A DNA stretch of 64,000 bases from Artocarpus heterophyllus (lineage: Eukaryota; Streptophyta; Magnoliopsida; Rosales; Moraceae): contig CM046354.1 in NCBI GenBank assembly GCA_025403435.1, positions 17,734,424-17,798,423 of the forward strand. The letters are read 5' to 3'. Every line of letters starts with the position of its first letter. The stretch's first letter is position 1. Of this stretch, positions 22,701-34,221 are shown in pieces. Below the pieces are notes generated by a model. That model saw nothing but the letters and a program-made list of their open reading frames with translations. It ran no database searches and was not told the origin of the DNA. Both the position numbers and the translations under genes were made by a program.

Positions 22701-25700
22701 GATGGGTCCTCTAATCCTGATTAATTGTAATCTAAAACTAACACTTGAATTAATTGGTAACGACGTTATCTTTAAATCATTGCTAAAATTGGACTGCTAA
22801 AACTAGCCGTTGACTATATAAAACCCAAACTTAATTTTTCCTGTACTTTTCTCACAAATGACATTGTCTCCAACAGTATAAATTTCCAAGCATAGATAAC
22901 AGTTTTACTAAAAAAACTATTTGCAGAACCTTTATTCCAGCTATTAGGTAATGAAGGACATTTTGTATATTAGACTATTTCTCTGAGCACTGCTAATACT
23001 ATACTTGAAATTCTCATATATTCGATTTTCAAGTTAATTTACAGTCTAAATTTCCCCTCCGCCTTAAATTGTGGTGTAAAAGTATAAACCAAATTATTTT
23101 ACTTGTAAGGGCTATAAAATCTAGATTTTAATATTTAATATAGAATTTTGGAATTTATATAATAATTCCACAAATTCTTCAATCTTAAAACATGACATGA
23201 GTTTTCCAAAAAAATCCCCAACATAAGTTTTTACATTTTAACATTTAATCTAGATTTTAATATTTAATATTGAACCGAAATTTTCTCTAATTGTTAAGGA
23301 TGTATTAATTTATCTCAAGTCAACAATTTTCCTAAACTTTCACAATGTTTCACACTCTTGCATCTTGCTATCTACTATCACAGTCAATTGTTAAGCACTC
23401 TAGCTAAAGGCTTGCAATTATTCTTAGACTGGCTCGACATGCTTTGTATGACTGAGCTTGTCATACTGTTGTTATTCCCAACAATCTAATAATAACTTGC
23501 TCTTATAGGTTCTAAAATCTTACTTTCTTGTGAGTTTAATGGTGTAATTATAGAAAAATCCTTAATTAATTATACTTATTAATTATTGAATTTTTACCCT
23601 ATCCCTCTTCTCCTACACTCCGTCTAATCTTTTTCCTTCACCCATCATCCTTCTCACTATCTCCACCTCCACTGTCCTTTGTCAAAGCTCTCGACATTGC
23701 TGACTATGATGTGAGGTAGATTTGGTATTGAAGATCACCTTCTGTAAGCCACGAAATCATGAGCAAAGCCACTAGATCTCTTCGGCATCGCACCAAATGG
23801 CCCTCTCTCTCACTGAAAGTTGCTAACCACATAGATCTAGTGTTGCCATCATCTTCATTGTAAGGTCGCCTTTGGAGACCTGCCGCTTCGCTGTGCTGGC
23901 ATAATTTTTTGTGCGAAATCACCATGGAGATTAGGCGCGGAAATTTTCTTCATCCCACAACCATTGTCTTCGACACAAGCTCAAGGCAAGATCGAATGAA
24001 AGACTAGATTTGTTGTTATTGTCTTTGAATTTTTTGAAGGGTAGTGTTTTTTAGATAGATTTTTTATTTTGTTTGTTTATCTTGATTGTTTTGTATCTTT
24101 TGTATTTCCTGTTATTGATTGTTGTTCAATCATTGTTCTATGTTTGGCCTCGTAATCTTTGTTTAGTAGATTTCTAAGTTTACACTGTTGTTCGTTGGTG
24201 GCGAATGCGGTGGCCAATGATGGATGACTCGTGGTGGTGACTTGTGTCAATAGTTATAGTTTTTATTTTTTATTTTTATTTTTATGGTAATATGGTGAAT
24301 TATATTTGTTGTGTTTGTTATTTTTTTAAAATTATTTCCTTTACAATTTTTTGAATCATTTTGTAAAAGAGAGAAAATAACATGGTAGATTATAAAAAAT
24401 AATCTACAAGATTACTTCCAGTGATCGAAGATGGTTGTCTATTTTTTTTTTTTTTTTTGAAATAAAAGTAATCTAGTAGGTTATAGAATAAAATCTATCA
24501 AACTTATTGTCCAACAACCAAAGCCAACAATTCCGGACGACAAATTATTTTTTTTGAGATAAAAAAAAATCAAGTAGATTATAAAAAATAATCTATTAGA
24601 CTACTCTCTAACAACTAGGCCAACAAGCGACAATCAACACGGTGACTTGAGATTGTCTTCAATGGCATCTGGTAGATTACTGATGATAATCTTATTGTTT
24701 ACACAATGGGAGTCATTTCTATTATATTTATACATATATTAATATTTGACCAGTCTATGTCATAATAAAAGAGCAATATAACTATCCAATTATTTAAGGG
24801 GCAGAAAAGATTAAGTGTCTTTCAAAGAAGCATTTTTATGCTTTTCTCTGATTTTAAGAAAAAAATATACATTTCAAATGCTTATTATATTAATATTTGA
24901 CCGGTCAATAATTCTAAAAATATGAAAAAAAATAAAAAAGGTAAAAATTCTAAAAGTATGAAAAAAAAAACACATAAAGCACTTTTTTCCTTAGTTTTCT
25001 TTTCTTTTTTTTTTCCTTTCCCTCTTCAAGGAAATTTCAGTCATTCTTGAAATATCAATTTTGACTTAGGTACTGATCAAATATCTTAAAGAGAAAAATA
25101 GAAAAGGCAAAAATTCTAAAAATATGATAAAAAAAACACAAAGCACTTTTTTTCCTTAGTTTTTTTTTTTTTTTCCTTTCCCTCTTCAAAGAAATTTCAG
25201 TCATTCTTGAAATATCTTTTATAAAACAGACCATGTACAATACTAAATCATAATATTTCTATTCTTAGGCTAGGCAAATCTTAAATATTGTAGAGTTTTT
25301 GCTCCTGGCCCACTAATCCGCAGTCTTAAAAATAAATTCCAAATTAATCAATAACACTAGTTTAAAAAATCGCGTAACCAAAATTAATTGCTATGGTACT
25401 ATATTATTCATTGACTATATCAAAACTTAATCTTGACTTTTTCTACACTTGTCTCGGAATTGCCGTGGTCTTTAAAAGTATTACTTCTTGAGTCCAGATA
25501 GCATTTTTACCAAAAAAATGCTTCTCATGTAACTTCAATTTCTAGCTACTAGAAAATTAGGGATATTTGTATATCAGAGTGTTTCTCTGAAAACTGCTAA
25601 TGCTACATTGTACTTGAAATTCTTATATATTAAATTTTCAAGTTAATTTATGGTTTGAAATTTTTTTTCTCTATCTTAAATTGCAATGTAAAACCTTCAA

Positions 25701-26970
25701 CCAAATTATTTTGCTTGAAAGAGCTATAAAAATCTAATTTAATTATTTAATATAGAGTTTTAGAATTTATAATATAATTACTTTAATTCTCCAATAAGAA
25801 AACATAACATAGAATTTTTAAAGAAAATCCTCGATTTAAATATTTAAATTCCAACATTTAATTTTAAGGTTTCCTTGGTCATCAATCAAACTATCCAAGT
25901 TCATTACGCTTGCAACTCCAATTTCTTGACATTTACTAACATAAAACTCTCTATATGAGTAAGAGCAACTTAATGTGGTTTAAGTGCATTGAAGTATCTA
26001 TTTGTAGACTACTAAAGTAGTATTATACTTGAAATTCTTATATCTGGAAGCCCAAGTCCCTTATTAATAAAGCTCCCTTCATCTTAGTTTGAGATAGAAG
26101 GTTTATGATGTTGAACTGAATTCTCTAAGTGTAAACGATAGAGTGCTTAATTATCGGACCAAAATTATGCTCGACCGTTAAGGATATATTGACTTGTCTC
26201 AAGTCAACTATTTTCTTAAACTTTCTTACTTTTTCATAATCATTCATCTGATTATCTACTATCATGGCTCAACATTAAACCTTCTAGCTAAGAGGCCATG
26301 GTTATGCCTAAACTTGCTCAATATGCATCGTATGACTGAGTTTGTCATACTGTTGTTTTTCTCGACAATCTAACAAAAACTTGCACCTATAGGTTCTAAA
26401 CTCGTACTTTCACATGAACTAAATAGTATAATTTTGCAAGAATCTTTAATTAATTATACTTATTAATTACTAGATTTTTGAAGATACTTCAATGAGCTGA
26501 AATGATATGACACATAAAGGTACAAGCTAATGGACTGTGTGGGACCAATGGAGAGGGGTTTGTGGGCTAGCACATGGATAAATAATAATACAACATGACA
26601 ACCGATTATGCCTAATTAAATAGATCATGACTAATCTATATAATTCGATTAAGATTTTGAAAATTTCAATTAATGATTCTAACAACACCTAAAGTGCATG
26701 TTGCTATGTCATTGTGGACCCATAACCGTTGCCCTCGTGATCATCGATAAATCCTAACAAGGAACAAATAATATGTGTTTATATATATATATATACACTT
26801 TTAACAATTATTCATGGACCCAAAAGGTTATATAGGTGTAGAAAATGTTATGTAACCTCATTCATATTCAAAGTACTCCTTTTTTGTACACATGTATATG
26901 TGGGTCCCATTTGTTTTAAAATAGTTGAAAAAGAAGTGCTTTAGCTTATCTTTAAGACAAAAATTGTTTT
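19751..26970. repeat. Large duplicated segment, copy 2 (truncated both sides)
   Basis: Matches copy 1 from 9605 to about 16835 throughout, including the CATGACATA tract (20266-20470), CTTCATGAAA units (from ~21416), the old direct repeats and the ~171-bp tandem. It lacks the gypsy LTR tail and the hAT-like patch. Its right part, which should continue into CACTA A, is replaced at 26971 by a second gypsy LTR. No genes are seen in it. Confidence 0.85.
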
Positions 26971-27219
26971 TGTAACACCCACCTATTTTTATGTAATAAA
27001 TCATGTTAAGTTAGTAACGATGTTAAGAAAATTTTATTAACAATTTATGTTAGATGTTATGATATATGATTTTAATGTTACTAATTTTTATGTCAAGTTT
27101 TATGACAGGGGACGACCGTATGGAATTCTTGTGCTCAAGTGTTCATGATTATTTTAATGTATGTTTATTTATGATGCAACTATGAATTGAATGTTTTAAT
27201 GTATGGCATTTAAAGACAG

Positions 27220-27345
27220 TTCGGCAGGCCGGACTTCCAAGTTCGGTAGGCCGAAAAGTCTGCCCAAGATCGGCAGGCCAAAGGAAACCATCGACAGGCC
27301 GAACTTGGTGGAACCGGCAGGCCGAAAGGGAAAATCGACAGGCCA
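27220..27345 (+). repeat. 22-bp-phased TCGGCAGGCCGAA array, left part of gypsy-2 LTR
   Basis: Motif starts at 27221, 27243, 27270, 27291, 27314 and 27335; steps 22, 27, 21, 23, 21. Units read TCGGCAGGCC, TCGGTAGGCC, TCGGCAGGCC, TCGACAGGCC, CCGGCAGGCC and TCGACAGGCC, most followed by GAA or AAA. This is the cleanest array in the window. Confidence 0.9.
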
Positions 27346-29420
27346 AACACAGCTGACGAATAGTCAGCAGAAATCTCTCCAAATTTATGGCTGAGATAAT
27401 TACATTAAATGGGTGATTTATTGTAATTATTTGGCATATTAATGGAATAATTTGGTCAATTAAGGAAATTAAAAGGTTGTCTTCACATTGATTTGTATGA
27501 TTTTAAATGGTTTCCTATTTTAAGAGGGCAAAACATGGTAAGTGATGAGTGATTGTTGACTTTCCTCTTTTCTCTCCTTCCTCCACGCCATTTGCTGTCA
27601 AATAGTCAGAAAAATTCTGACTTAATGGAGGGTAATGAATTTTCATTATGCTCATTACATTAAGAATTTTTTTTAACATTCTTTTCCTCAGTTTTTCTCT
27701 CATCGTCTCACTCTTCTCTCTCTCAGTTTTGAGACGTTTTCTAATTTCTTTCTTTCTTTTCTCTTCTTCACGAATTCCATCCTCTTTCCTCTCAAAAATT
27801 TTCTGCAAGTATTGAAAGAAAAAGTTATATTTTCATTGGTTGAATTCAAGAATTTTGAGAAGAAATTTTTAAGGTAAGGACTCGTTTCTTTGTGTTTTTG
27901 AAAAGAATTCTCCTCCTCAATTCGTCTGCAATATCTTTCTCTAGGTATTGTAGTTTGCTCTGAGTTTTTAATATGATGTTCATGTATGTATTATGAAATG
28001 TTTTTCCAAGTTTCAAGTCATTTCGTTGTTTCTATGATAAAATATGAATTTTCTATCCTCTATCCTTTACAGTAACATATTGTTGTTTGGATATGATGCA
28101 TGAAAATGTAATGTTTATTCAAGGGGTAAATGAATGATGTTTTTCATGAAAGTTGACAAGAATGTGCATGTATATGTTATGATGAGTATATTTTTATGTT
28201 ATGATATATCTATGAGATTAGGTCAAGAAAATTGTTTAAACAATGTTATTTTTGGATTATCGTTTTATAAAAATGTTTTATATGTTTAAATAATTTTATT
28301 AATGAGGAAATAATTTTATGATATTGAATAAGATGTTCGTGTGAATTTTAGAATTAAAATATATGTATTTTAATTATTAGAAAACGTTTTCAAAAGATTT
28401 TCATGTTTATAATGTATGAGATGTTTTGATGATAATGTTTAAGGAAGCATGTTATGAATAATGTTTATATGAGATGAATGTATATATGAATGAATGTTAT
28501 ATGAATGAATGTTTTATGATAAGTATTGATTTTATTGTATTTTTTAAATGGATAAATCGCATGAACACTCAAAGAAACGAGCACATCGAGACCGCGGCGT
28601 CGTCACCAAAAGTATATTAAGGTTAAGTAAGCTAGCTTTAAGGTAAGTACATTCTCACCTGCAACATGACACGTTTTACAAGGTTTGATGATATGTTCAC
28701 AATGATGTTCATGATGATTTTATGGTTGTTTTCCTCAAAGGAATTCTTATGAAAGATTTTCATGATTTAAAGTTATGTATGTATGATGATGACATGTTTC
28801 AAAGCATGAAAATTATGTATATATATGTATCACCTAATAAGTGTTGCACACCAATGTTATGAAATGAAATGTTATGATGTCATATTTGGTTTGGGATTAG
28901 CTACCCTTCTTCTTTCATGACGGCGTGCCTACAATGATGTTTATGGTGCAACACTTGGGCCCTTAAGATAAAATGGAATAATTTTTAATATGGTCAATGT
29001 AATGAAAGATATGTTTCTATGAAATTGTGCTTAAGGCTCTTCTATGATATGATAATGATATTGATGTATATGAAATGTTTTTAATCGTGAGAATTATATG
29101 TACTTACTAAGCATTAGCTTAATCAAGTTTTATGTCATGTTGCAGATAAGGGCAAGAAGATCATGGATTAGGTGGAGGACATGGAAAGGTGTGTGAGCAT
29201 TAAGAACGATGAATTGTAACCGAAAGAACACCAAGAAGAATGTTTTTATGTTTTAAATCAAGTTTTATATTTTGAACATATTTTTATGTTAAGTTTTAAG
29301 AATACATGAACTATGGTTTTATATTTTATTTTATCATTTTAAAGTATTTTGACCTTCCGCATTTTTATGAAAAGTTAAATATGTTTTACAAATTAAGTTT
29401 TCTTAAGGATTTTGGCTCGG

Positions 29421-29568
29421 TCGGCCTGCCGAACATCATTGCTCGGCCTACCGAACAATGACAAGTTTTTAAGCCAGATTTGCAAAGCCTCTGTCGGCCT
29501 GCCGGTTGAGGAACTCCGGCCTACTGATCATGTCCAGCCTGCCGAAGTCCCATGTTCGGCCTGCCGAA
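29421..29568 (-). repeat. Inverted-orientation palindrome array, right part of gypsy-2 LTR
   Basis: The same motif as its reverse complement, TCGGCCTGCC, at 29421, 29443, 29494, 29516, 29534 and 29556; steps 22, 51, 22, 18, 22. The orientation is opposite to the array at 27220-27345 in the same LTR, so the two could pair in one transcript. Confidence 0.85.
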
Positions 29569-29901
29569 CTGTGGGAGTATGTAACTAATAAGTGATGTAA
29601 TGTTTTTTTTAAGTTATGATTTTACAACTTGGTATATCTAACTTATTAAAATAAGTTTATGATTAATTTAAAGTGTAATAAAATAAATTATGTCATGGAA
29701 TGAGTTAAATAATGTGATTTTAACAATGTTAAGTTATAAAAAAAAATGTATGAATGGATCTTGGTTAAGTATGTTTAATTACATTTACAATTAAGAGTAT
29801 CGTTTAAGTTTTGTAATTATGTTATGTTAAAGTCCAAGTAAGTATGAATGTAAGAATGTAACGATATCTGTGACGTCCGTAATGGGGGGCGTTATAGGCT
29901 T

Positions 29902-29913
29902 TGGTATCAGAGC
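29902..29913 (+). other. Primer binding site, tRNA-iMet
   Basis: TGGTATCAGAGC, the classic site complementary to the 3' end of initiator methionine tRNA, just inside the LTR. It sets plus-strand orientation for this element. Confidence 0.9.
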
Positions 29914-30130
29914 GATTTTTTGATTACAATTCATATCATCACATGTCAGCCCAAGTCCTCCAAGCAAGTATGTTATAAAGTTAGATGTATTGATGCAGGT
30001 ATGATGATAAGGTTAAGGTTTAAATGTTTAAGGATTAATGATTTAGTAGTGAAAACCTGTCTCATAATTAGAAGATTATTTCTAAATTCCTAATTCTTTT
30101 AGGAAATTAACGATAGACGGCTCTAGAAGA

Positions 30131-31823
30131 ATGCAGGCTCGCATCCAGACCAACGAAAGACTCATGACAATGATCACTGAGTTGCAGAGGCAACTTGAGG
30201 ATCAAAGAAGGGAGATTGCTGCGTTAAGGGCCAACGACCAGAATGATGAACAACGAGGCAATGATGTGCCTCCTCCTCCTCCGCAGCCACCAATCAACAA
30301 AGTCCCAGCTCCTGCTGCTGAACCAAGAGCGGCATATCAAGAACCCCTACTGGTCAAATGGAAGAAAGTTAAGCCAGTAGACTTTGAGGGTTCTAAGGAC
30401 CCGTTAGTCGCACAGGGATGGTTGAAGACGATTGAAGCCACCCTAAGACTCATGGATTTTACGGACAATGAGAAGGTCCTCTGTGCCTCGTATTGCCTCA
30501 CCATGGAGGCCAGAATATGGTGGGATGGCATCGAAATGAGCATGAATGTTGATGAAATGACATGGGTTGACTTCGTTCATGAGTTCAACACGAAGTTCTT
30601 TCACATGAACGTTACAAAGAAACATTTTGAGGAGTTCAAAAACCTATGTCAGAGGGATATGTCAGTCACTGATGTGGTGATGAAGTTTGACTAGCTGGCC
30701 CATCTATGTCCAGGAATGGTTATGGATGAAAGTGAAAGGGTCAGAAGACTAATCAGAGCCCTTAGGCCAGATATTGCTGCAATTGTTAATGGGACAAGTC
30801 CACCAAGGACTCAAGAGTAGGTTGTTATGAGGGCTCAATGTGCTGAGTTTCATCTGTCCAAGCTAAGAAGGAACCAGCCTCAGTCGGGCCAACAGGTTAA
30901 TAATGCAAACAACCAAAACCGCCCTCCATACAGGAACAATAGCAACAACAACAACCAAAACTAGAGGAACAACAAGAGGAAGGGCAATCCTCAAAACCAG
31001 CAGGGCCAAGACAATAAGAGACACAATGATGGTCAGCACAACAATAATAATAGGCGGTTTCAACCTTATGCCAAATGTGGAAAGAAACATCCAGGGGAAT
31101 GTCGCTTGGGAACAAACTAGTGTTTCATTTATGGGCGTGAAGACCACTTTGTCAAGAACTGCCCCAAGCTGATGAATGCCAATGCCCCACAAAGAGCTCA
31201 TCCTCAAGCCCAACTCCAGCAGATGCAAGCTTCCCTTGAAGGGCCACTTATTAGTCAAGGGAGACTGGAAGCCCCACCAACGAATACCTGAATCTATGCC
31301 ATGACGAAAGAACAAGTGGCTGCTGAAGCCTCCAATGTGGTCACAGGTCAGATAACAAGTTTATCTAATGATGCTTATGTTCTTTTTGATACGGGTGCCA
31401 TGCATTCTTTTGTATCTATGTCATATGCTAAGAAGTTAGAGGTTCGTATAGAGCCTATGAGACAGGGATTCACTACGACACTACCCTTTGGGGAAGTGAT
31501 ATTGTCTACGCATTGTTTGCGTACAGTACCCCTATGGATTTCTGATAGGGAGCTATTCGTCGACCTTATTGTGATCGACATGCATGATTACGATATGATT
31601 CTTGGGATGAATTTCCTGAGCAAGTACAATGCCTCTATCGAATGCCGTAAACAAAAAGTGATCTTCCATCCAGAAGTTGATATATGTTGGCGAGTCTAGA
31701 AAGAAACCCCACATGTTTCTATCGGCAATGAAAGCAATGAAGTTATTAGCAAGTGGCTGCATGGGCTATCTGGCAAACATTGTAGACAAGAGTCAAGAAG
31801 AAAAGACAAGAATTGAAGTTGTA
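30131..31823 (+). pseudogene. Ty3/gypsy gag-protease, interrupted
   Basis: One frame from ATG 30131 to 31699 encodes a coiled-coil-like start (LMTMITELQRQLEDQRREIAAL), a Pro-rich linker, and the gag domain (KVKPVDFEGSKDPLVAQGWL, EARIWWDGIE, FVHEFNTKFF). An Asn-rich region and a zinc knuckle (CFIYGREDHFVKNC, second Cys changed to Tyr) follow, then the protease (VLFDTGAMHSFVS active site; DYDMILGMNFLSKY). In-frame stops are at 30692 (TAG), 30818 (TAG), 30962 (TAG), 31118 (TAG) and 31289 (TGA). After 31690 the similarity moves one frame (KLLASGCMGYLANIVDKSQEE), and at 31824 a non-autonomous element interrupts it before RT. RT, integrase and the 3' LTR are absent. The gag sequence differs from that of the gypsy element at 1-4000. 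Confidence 0.85.
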
Positions 31824-32887
31824 TGTTTGGTAACGCCCAAAAAAAATGTTTATTTTTTTTAATAAACGGCGGACGTTTGTAGTATAGAAAAGTTGTCGTA
31901 TCCACAGGGAGGTGAAAATTTGTAACTCGAGAGATTGTTAAAAATAAACGTTCAAAAAGGCAAGCGGTTTTTCAGAGCAAAGTGTAAAATGAAATAAATA
32001 TTTTTGTGGTTTTTATTTTAATATTTAATTAAAAATTTTAAGCATAAAATTAAAACGGTGAAGCTTTGAGAATCCCTTGTATGTTTTGCAACTGATATGA
32101 AATTTTAACTCTAATTAATAATTATCTAAAGTATTTGATTTATTATATCTTTTCTCATTAATTGCAAACACTTTTTACTAATTATATAGGTTAACCGAGA
32201 GCGACAATATAGCAAGCCATAATGCAGTAAGGGTTTTCCTATAAAAACTAGCAATATAATCATCTCTCACTAATGATTTGGTGCACAAATTATGAAAATT
32301 AGAACCGCTATCACTCAATTATAATTAACATAATTTTTAGATAGAAAAGATAATAACAAATCAAAATTAATATATTTTTATGGAATAAATTATTGCGTTA
32401 ATTTCGGCAACACCTCGACTTATTAATTGGTTTAAAAATACACTATTCCATCATCTATCTACAATAAATCAAGAATAACCAAGCATTTACTGTGTCAGTC
32501 TATGTCTATAATGCAACAGAAACTCAACTTAATAAACGAGCATGACTTTAGTATTATTAATATTAATTATGCAACACAATTAATTACATAAAGAAAGCAT
32601 GACTGAATTTATGTAAAAATTGGCAGCATACCAACAGTAACAATAATTAATATAAAGATATAATATATTCCATAAAATATAAGCATTACAAAACAGATAT
32701 AAAGATAAAATCTATACCAGAGTACTACGCATACAAGATCATCTCTCTACCTCACCAGACTTTCTACACTAATTTAAGCATTATTTTATTATATATTAAA
32801 GGGGAAAAGGGAAAAATGGGAGAAGGGGAAAGGAGATAACGGGCCAAATGGCCCGAAGGGGTGTCCGAAATGAGGGGGGAAAGCCCC

Positions 32888-32897
32888 CTATTTATAG
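32888..32897 (-). promoter_or_regulatory. TATA box in 3' LTR
   Basis: Minus strand CTATAAATAG followed by a G-run, ~1.3 kb into the LTR in the direction of element transcription. Identical in the other LTR at 38210-38219. Its orientation agrees with the minus-strand PBS and PPT. Confidence 0.7.
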
Positions 32898-33421
32898 TGA
32901 AAACATTTCACTATTTTAGATTTTTTTATTATTATTTTTTTCTTTTCTTTTCTTTTCTTCGGCAAGAGCAGGACCAACTTGCACTGAGAATCTCGTGTTT
33001 GAATTTTTTTATTTTTCTTCTTTTCCCGTACTGAGATCTGCTCTTCATTGTGCGTTTTAACCTTCGGGATCCTGTGTGACGCAGACCAGACCAGCACAAA
33101 ACATACACGATCTGAACCGTTCAAAACGAGATCCAATGGCTGTTAGATGCGGGCGAGATGGGCCCAGGTGGAACCAGTAAGACCGAGGGTGAATACCGTT
33201 AGATTGGTCTTCATCATCTCATCAAACAGTTGAGAGAATAGTTGCTTGTGAACTGGCCTGCACAGGATTCGAAGCTGTCTACGATTCCCCTCTAACGCGT
33301 CTACAGCTTGTCTGCGTGTGAATCACATGCACCAATCGTTCTTTGACACGTGGACTGCACCCTGAGATTTCGCTGACTTACCGCATGACGCATTGACATG
33401 CGTCTCTTCCTCGGATGGCTA

Positions 33422-33700
33422 AGATCAATCTGTCGGTTGATCCGGCGATCCTTGTTACGCCACGTGTCCCTCCAAATATTTTAAGGATTTTTTTATGCAT
33501 TTGATGTTTGCTTTTGTCCATTTTTGTGTCGTTTTGCTCCATTTTTATGTATTTGATGTCTGAGATCAATCTGTCAGTTGATCCAGCGGTCCTTGTTACG
33601 CCACGTGTCCCTCCAAATATTTTAAGGATTTTTTTATGCATTTGATGTTTGATTTTGTCCATTTTTGTGTCGTTTTGCTCCGTTTTTCCTCTAGATTTCA
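33422..33700 (-). repeat. 141-bp tandem duplication with G-boxes in 3' LTR
   Basis: Units start at 33422 and 33563 (GATCAATCTGTC[G/A]GTTGATCC...). Each contains CACGTG within GCCACGTGTCC, at 33461 and 33602, the G-box/ABRE core bound by plant bZIP and bHLH factors. The 5' LTR has one unit, with CACGTG at 38783. The sites lie ~560-710 bases upstream of the TATA box in the element's direction. Confidence 0.8.
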
Positions 33701-34211
33701 AATCTAAAAATCACAAACACACTGATATTAATTATTTTACAAACATAATATTTACAAAAATGTTAAAAATAATTATTTTACATTAAAACACACAAAAATA
33801 AATAAAAACTCATAAAATTTCCAGTCCCTTACGGTTTGACACAGATATAATTTTTATGACTTGAAAATATTTTTAGAAATTACTAAAAATAGAATAAAAC
33901 ATATTTACAAACTTAAAACACACTATCAAACACTCTAAAACTCAAAATAAAATAACCGTATTACTTTTACGGTTTTGACTATTTACAGACTCGACACTTA
34001 TTTAACACACTGAAACGACTCTAAAAATTACTAAAAATTCTATTAAACATAAAAACACACTAAAAATATATTTTTAAACACATTTACACACTAAGACATA
34101 AAAATATTAATTAATACAAAAATGCTATTAGTTAGAGGATTTAATGAGAAATAAAAGCATAAATAAATTATTTAAGCCTTAAAAAATGTACACTTTTATA
34201 CTCTCATCACA

Positions 34212-34221
34212 CCCCCCAACC
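34212..34221 (-). other. Polypurine tract
   Basis: Minus strand GGTTGGGGGG immediately upstream of the 3' LTR, the expected primer for plus-strand DNA synthesis. Confidence 0.75.

Larger units (their letters stand above)
26971..29896 (+). repeat. 5' LTR of a second Ty3/gypsy family
   Basis: Starts TGTAACACCCACC at 26971, exactly where copy 2 stops matching copies 1 and 3, and ends GGGGGGCGTTATA at about 29896, six bases before the primer site. Length ~2.93 kb. It is unrelated by eye to the LTR at 4069-8119 apart from the GC-rich palindrome arrays. A TATTTTAAGAGGG stretch (27513) followed by a CT-rich tract (27685-27780) is a plausible core promoter and leader. The 3' LTR is missing from the window. 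Confidence 0.85.
31824..34211 (-). repeat. 3' LTR of the LARD-like element (complete)
   Basis: On the minus strand from TGTGATGAGAG (34211) to ACCAAACA (31824), with TGT..ACA ends. It carries two tandem copies of a 141-bp unit (33422-33562 and 33563-33700), each with CCACGTGTCC. The ORF on minus 33136-32888 recurs in the other LTR simply because the LTRs are copies; it is not a recognised protein. Confidence 0.85.

Noticed and set aside
27220..27345. CRISPR-like look of short repeats at regular spacing
   Set aside because: Repeats are ~12 bases with ~10-base spacers, degenerate, in plant retroelements; no cas genes.
27149..27394. Overlapping plus and minus frames rich in Arg/Pro/Gly
   Set aside because: Product of the palindrome array in the gypsy-2 LTR on both strands.
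27515..27808. 97-codon basic minus frame
   Set aside because: Reverse of the CT-rich leader in the gypsy-2 LTR.
32888..33136. 82-codon minus-strand frame present twice (also 38210-38458)
   Set aside because: Duplicated because it is in both LTRs of the LARD-like element; it covers the TATA box and a poly-pyrimidine tract, so not a gene.
33378..33701. 107-codon minus frame with an internal repeat
   Set aside because: Repeat reflects the 141-bp LTR duplication; no protein family.
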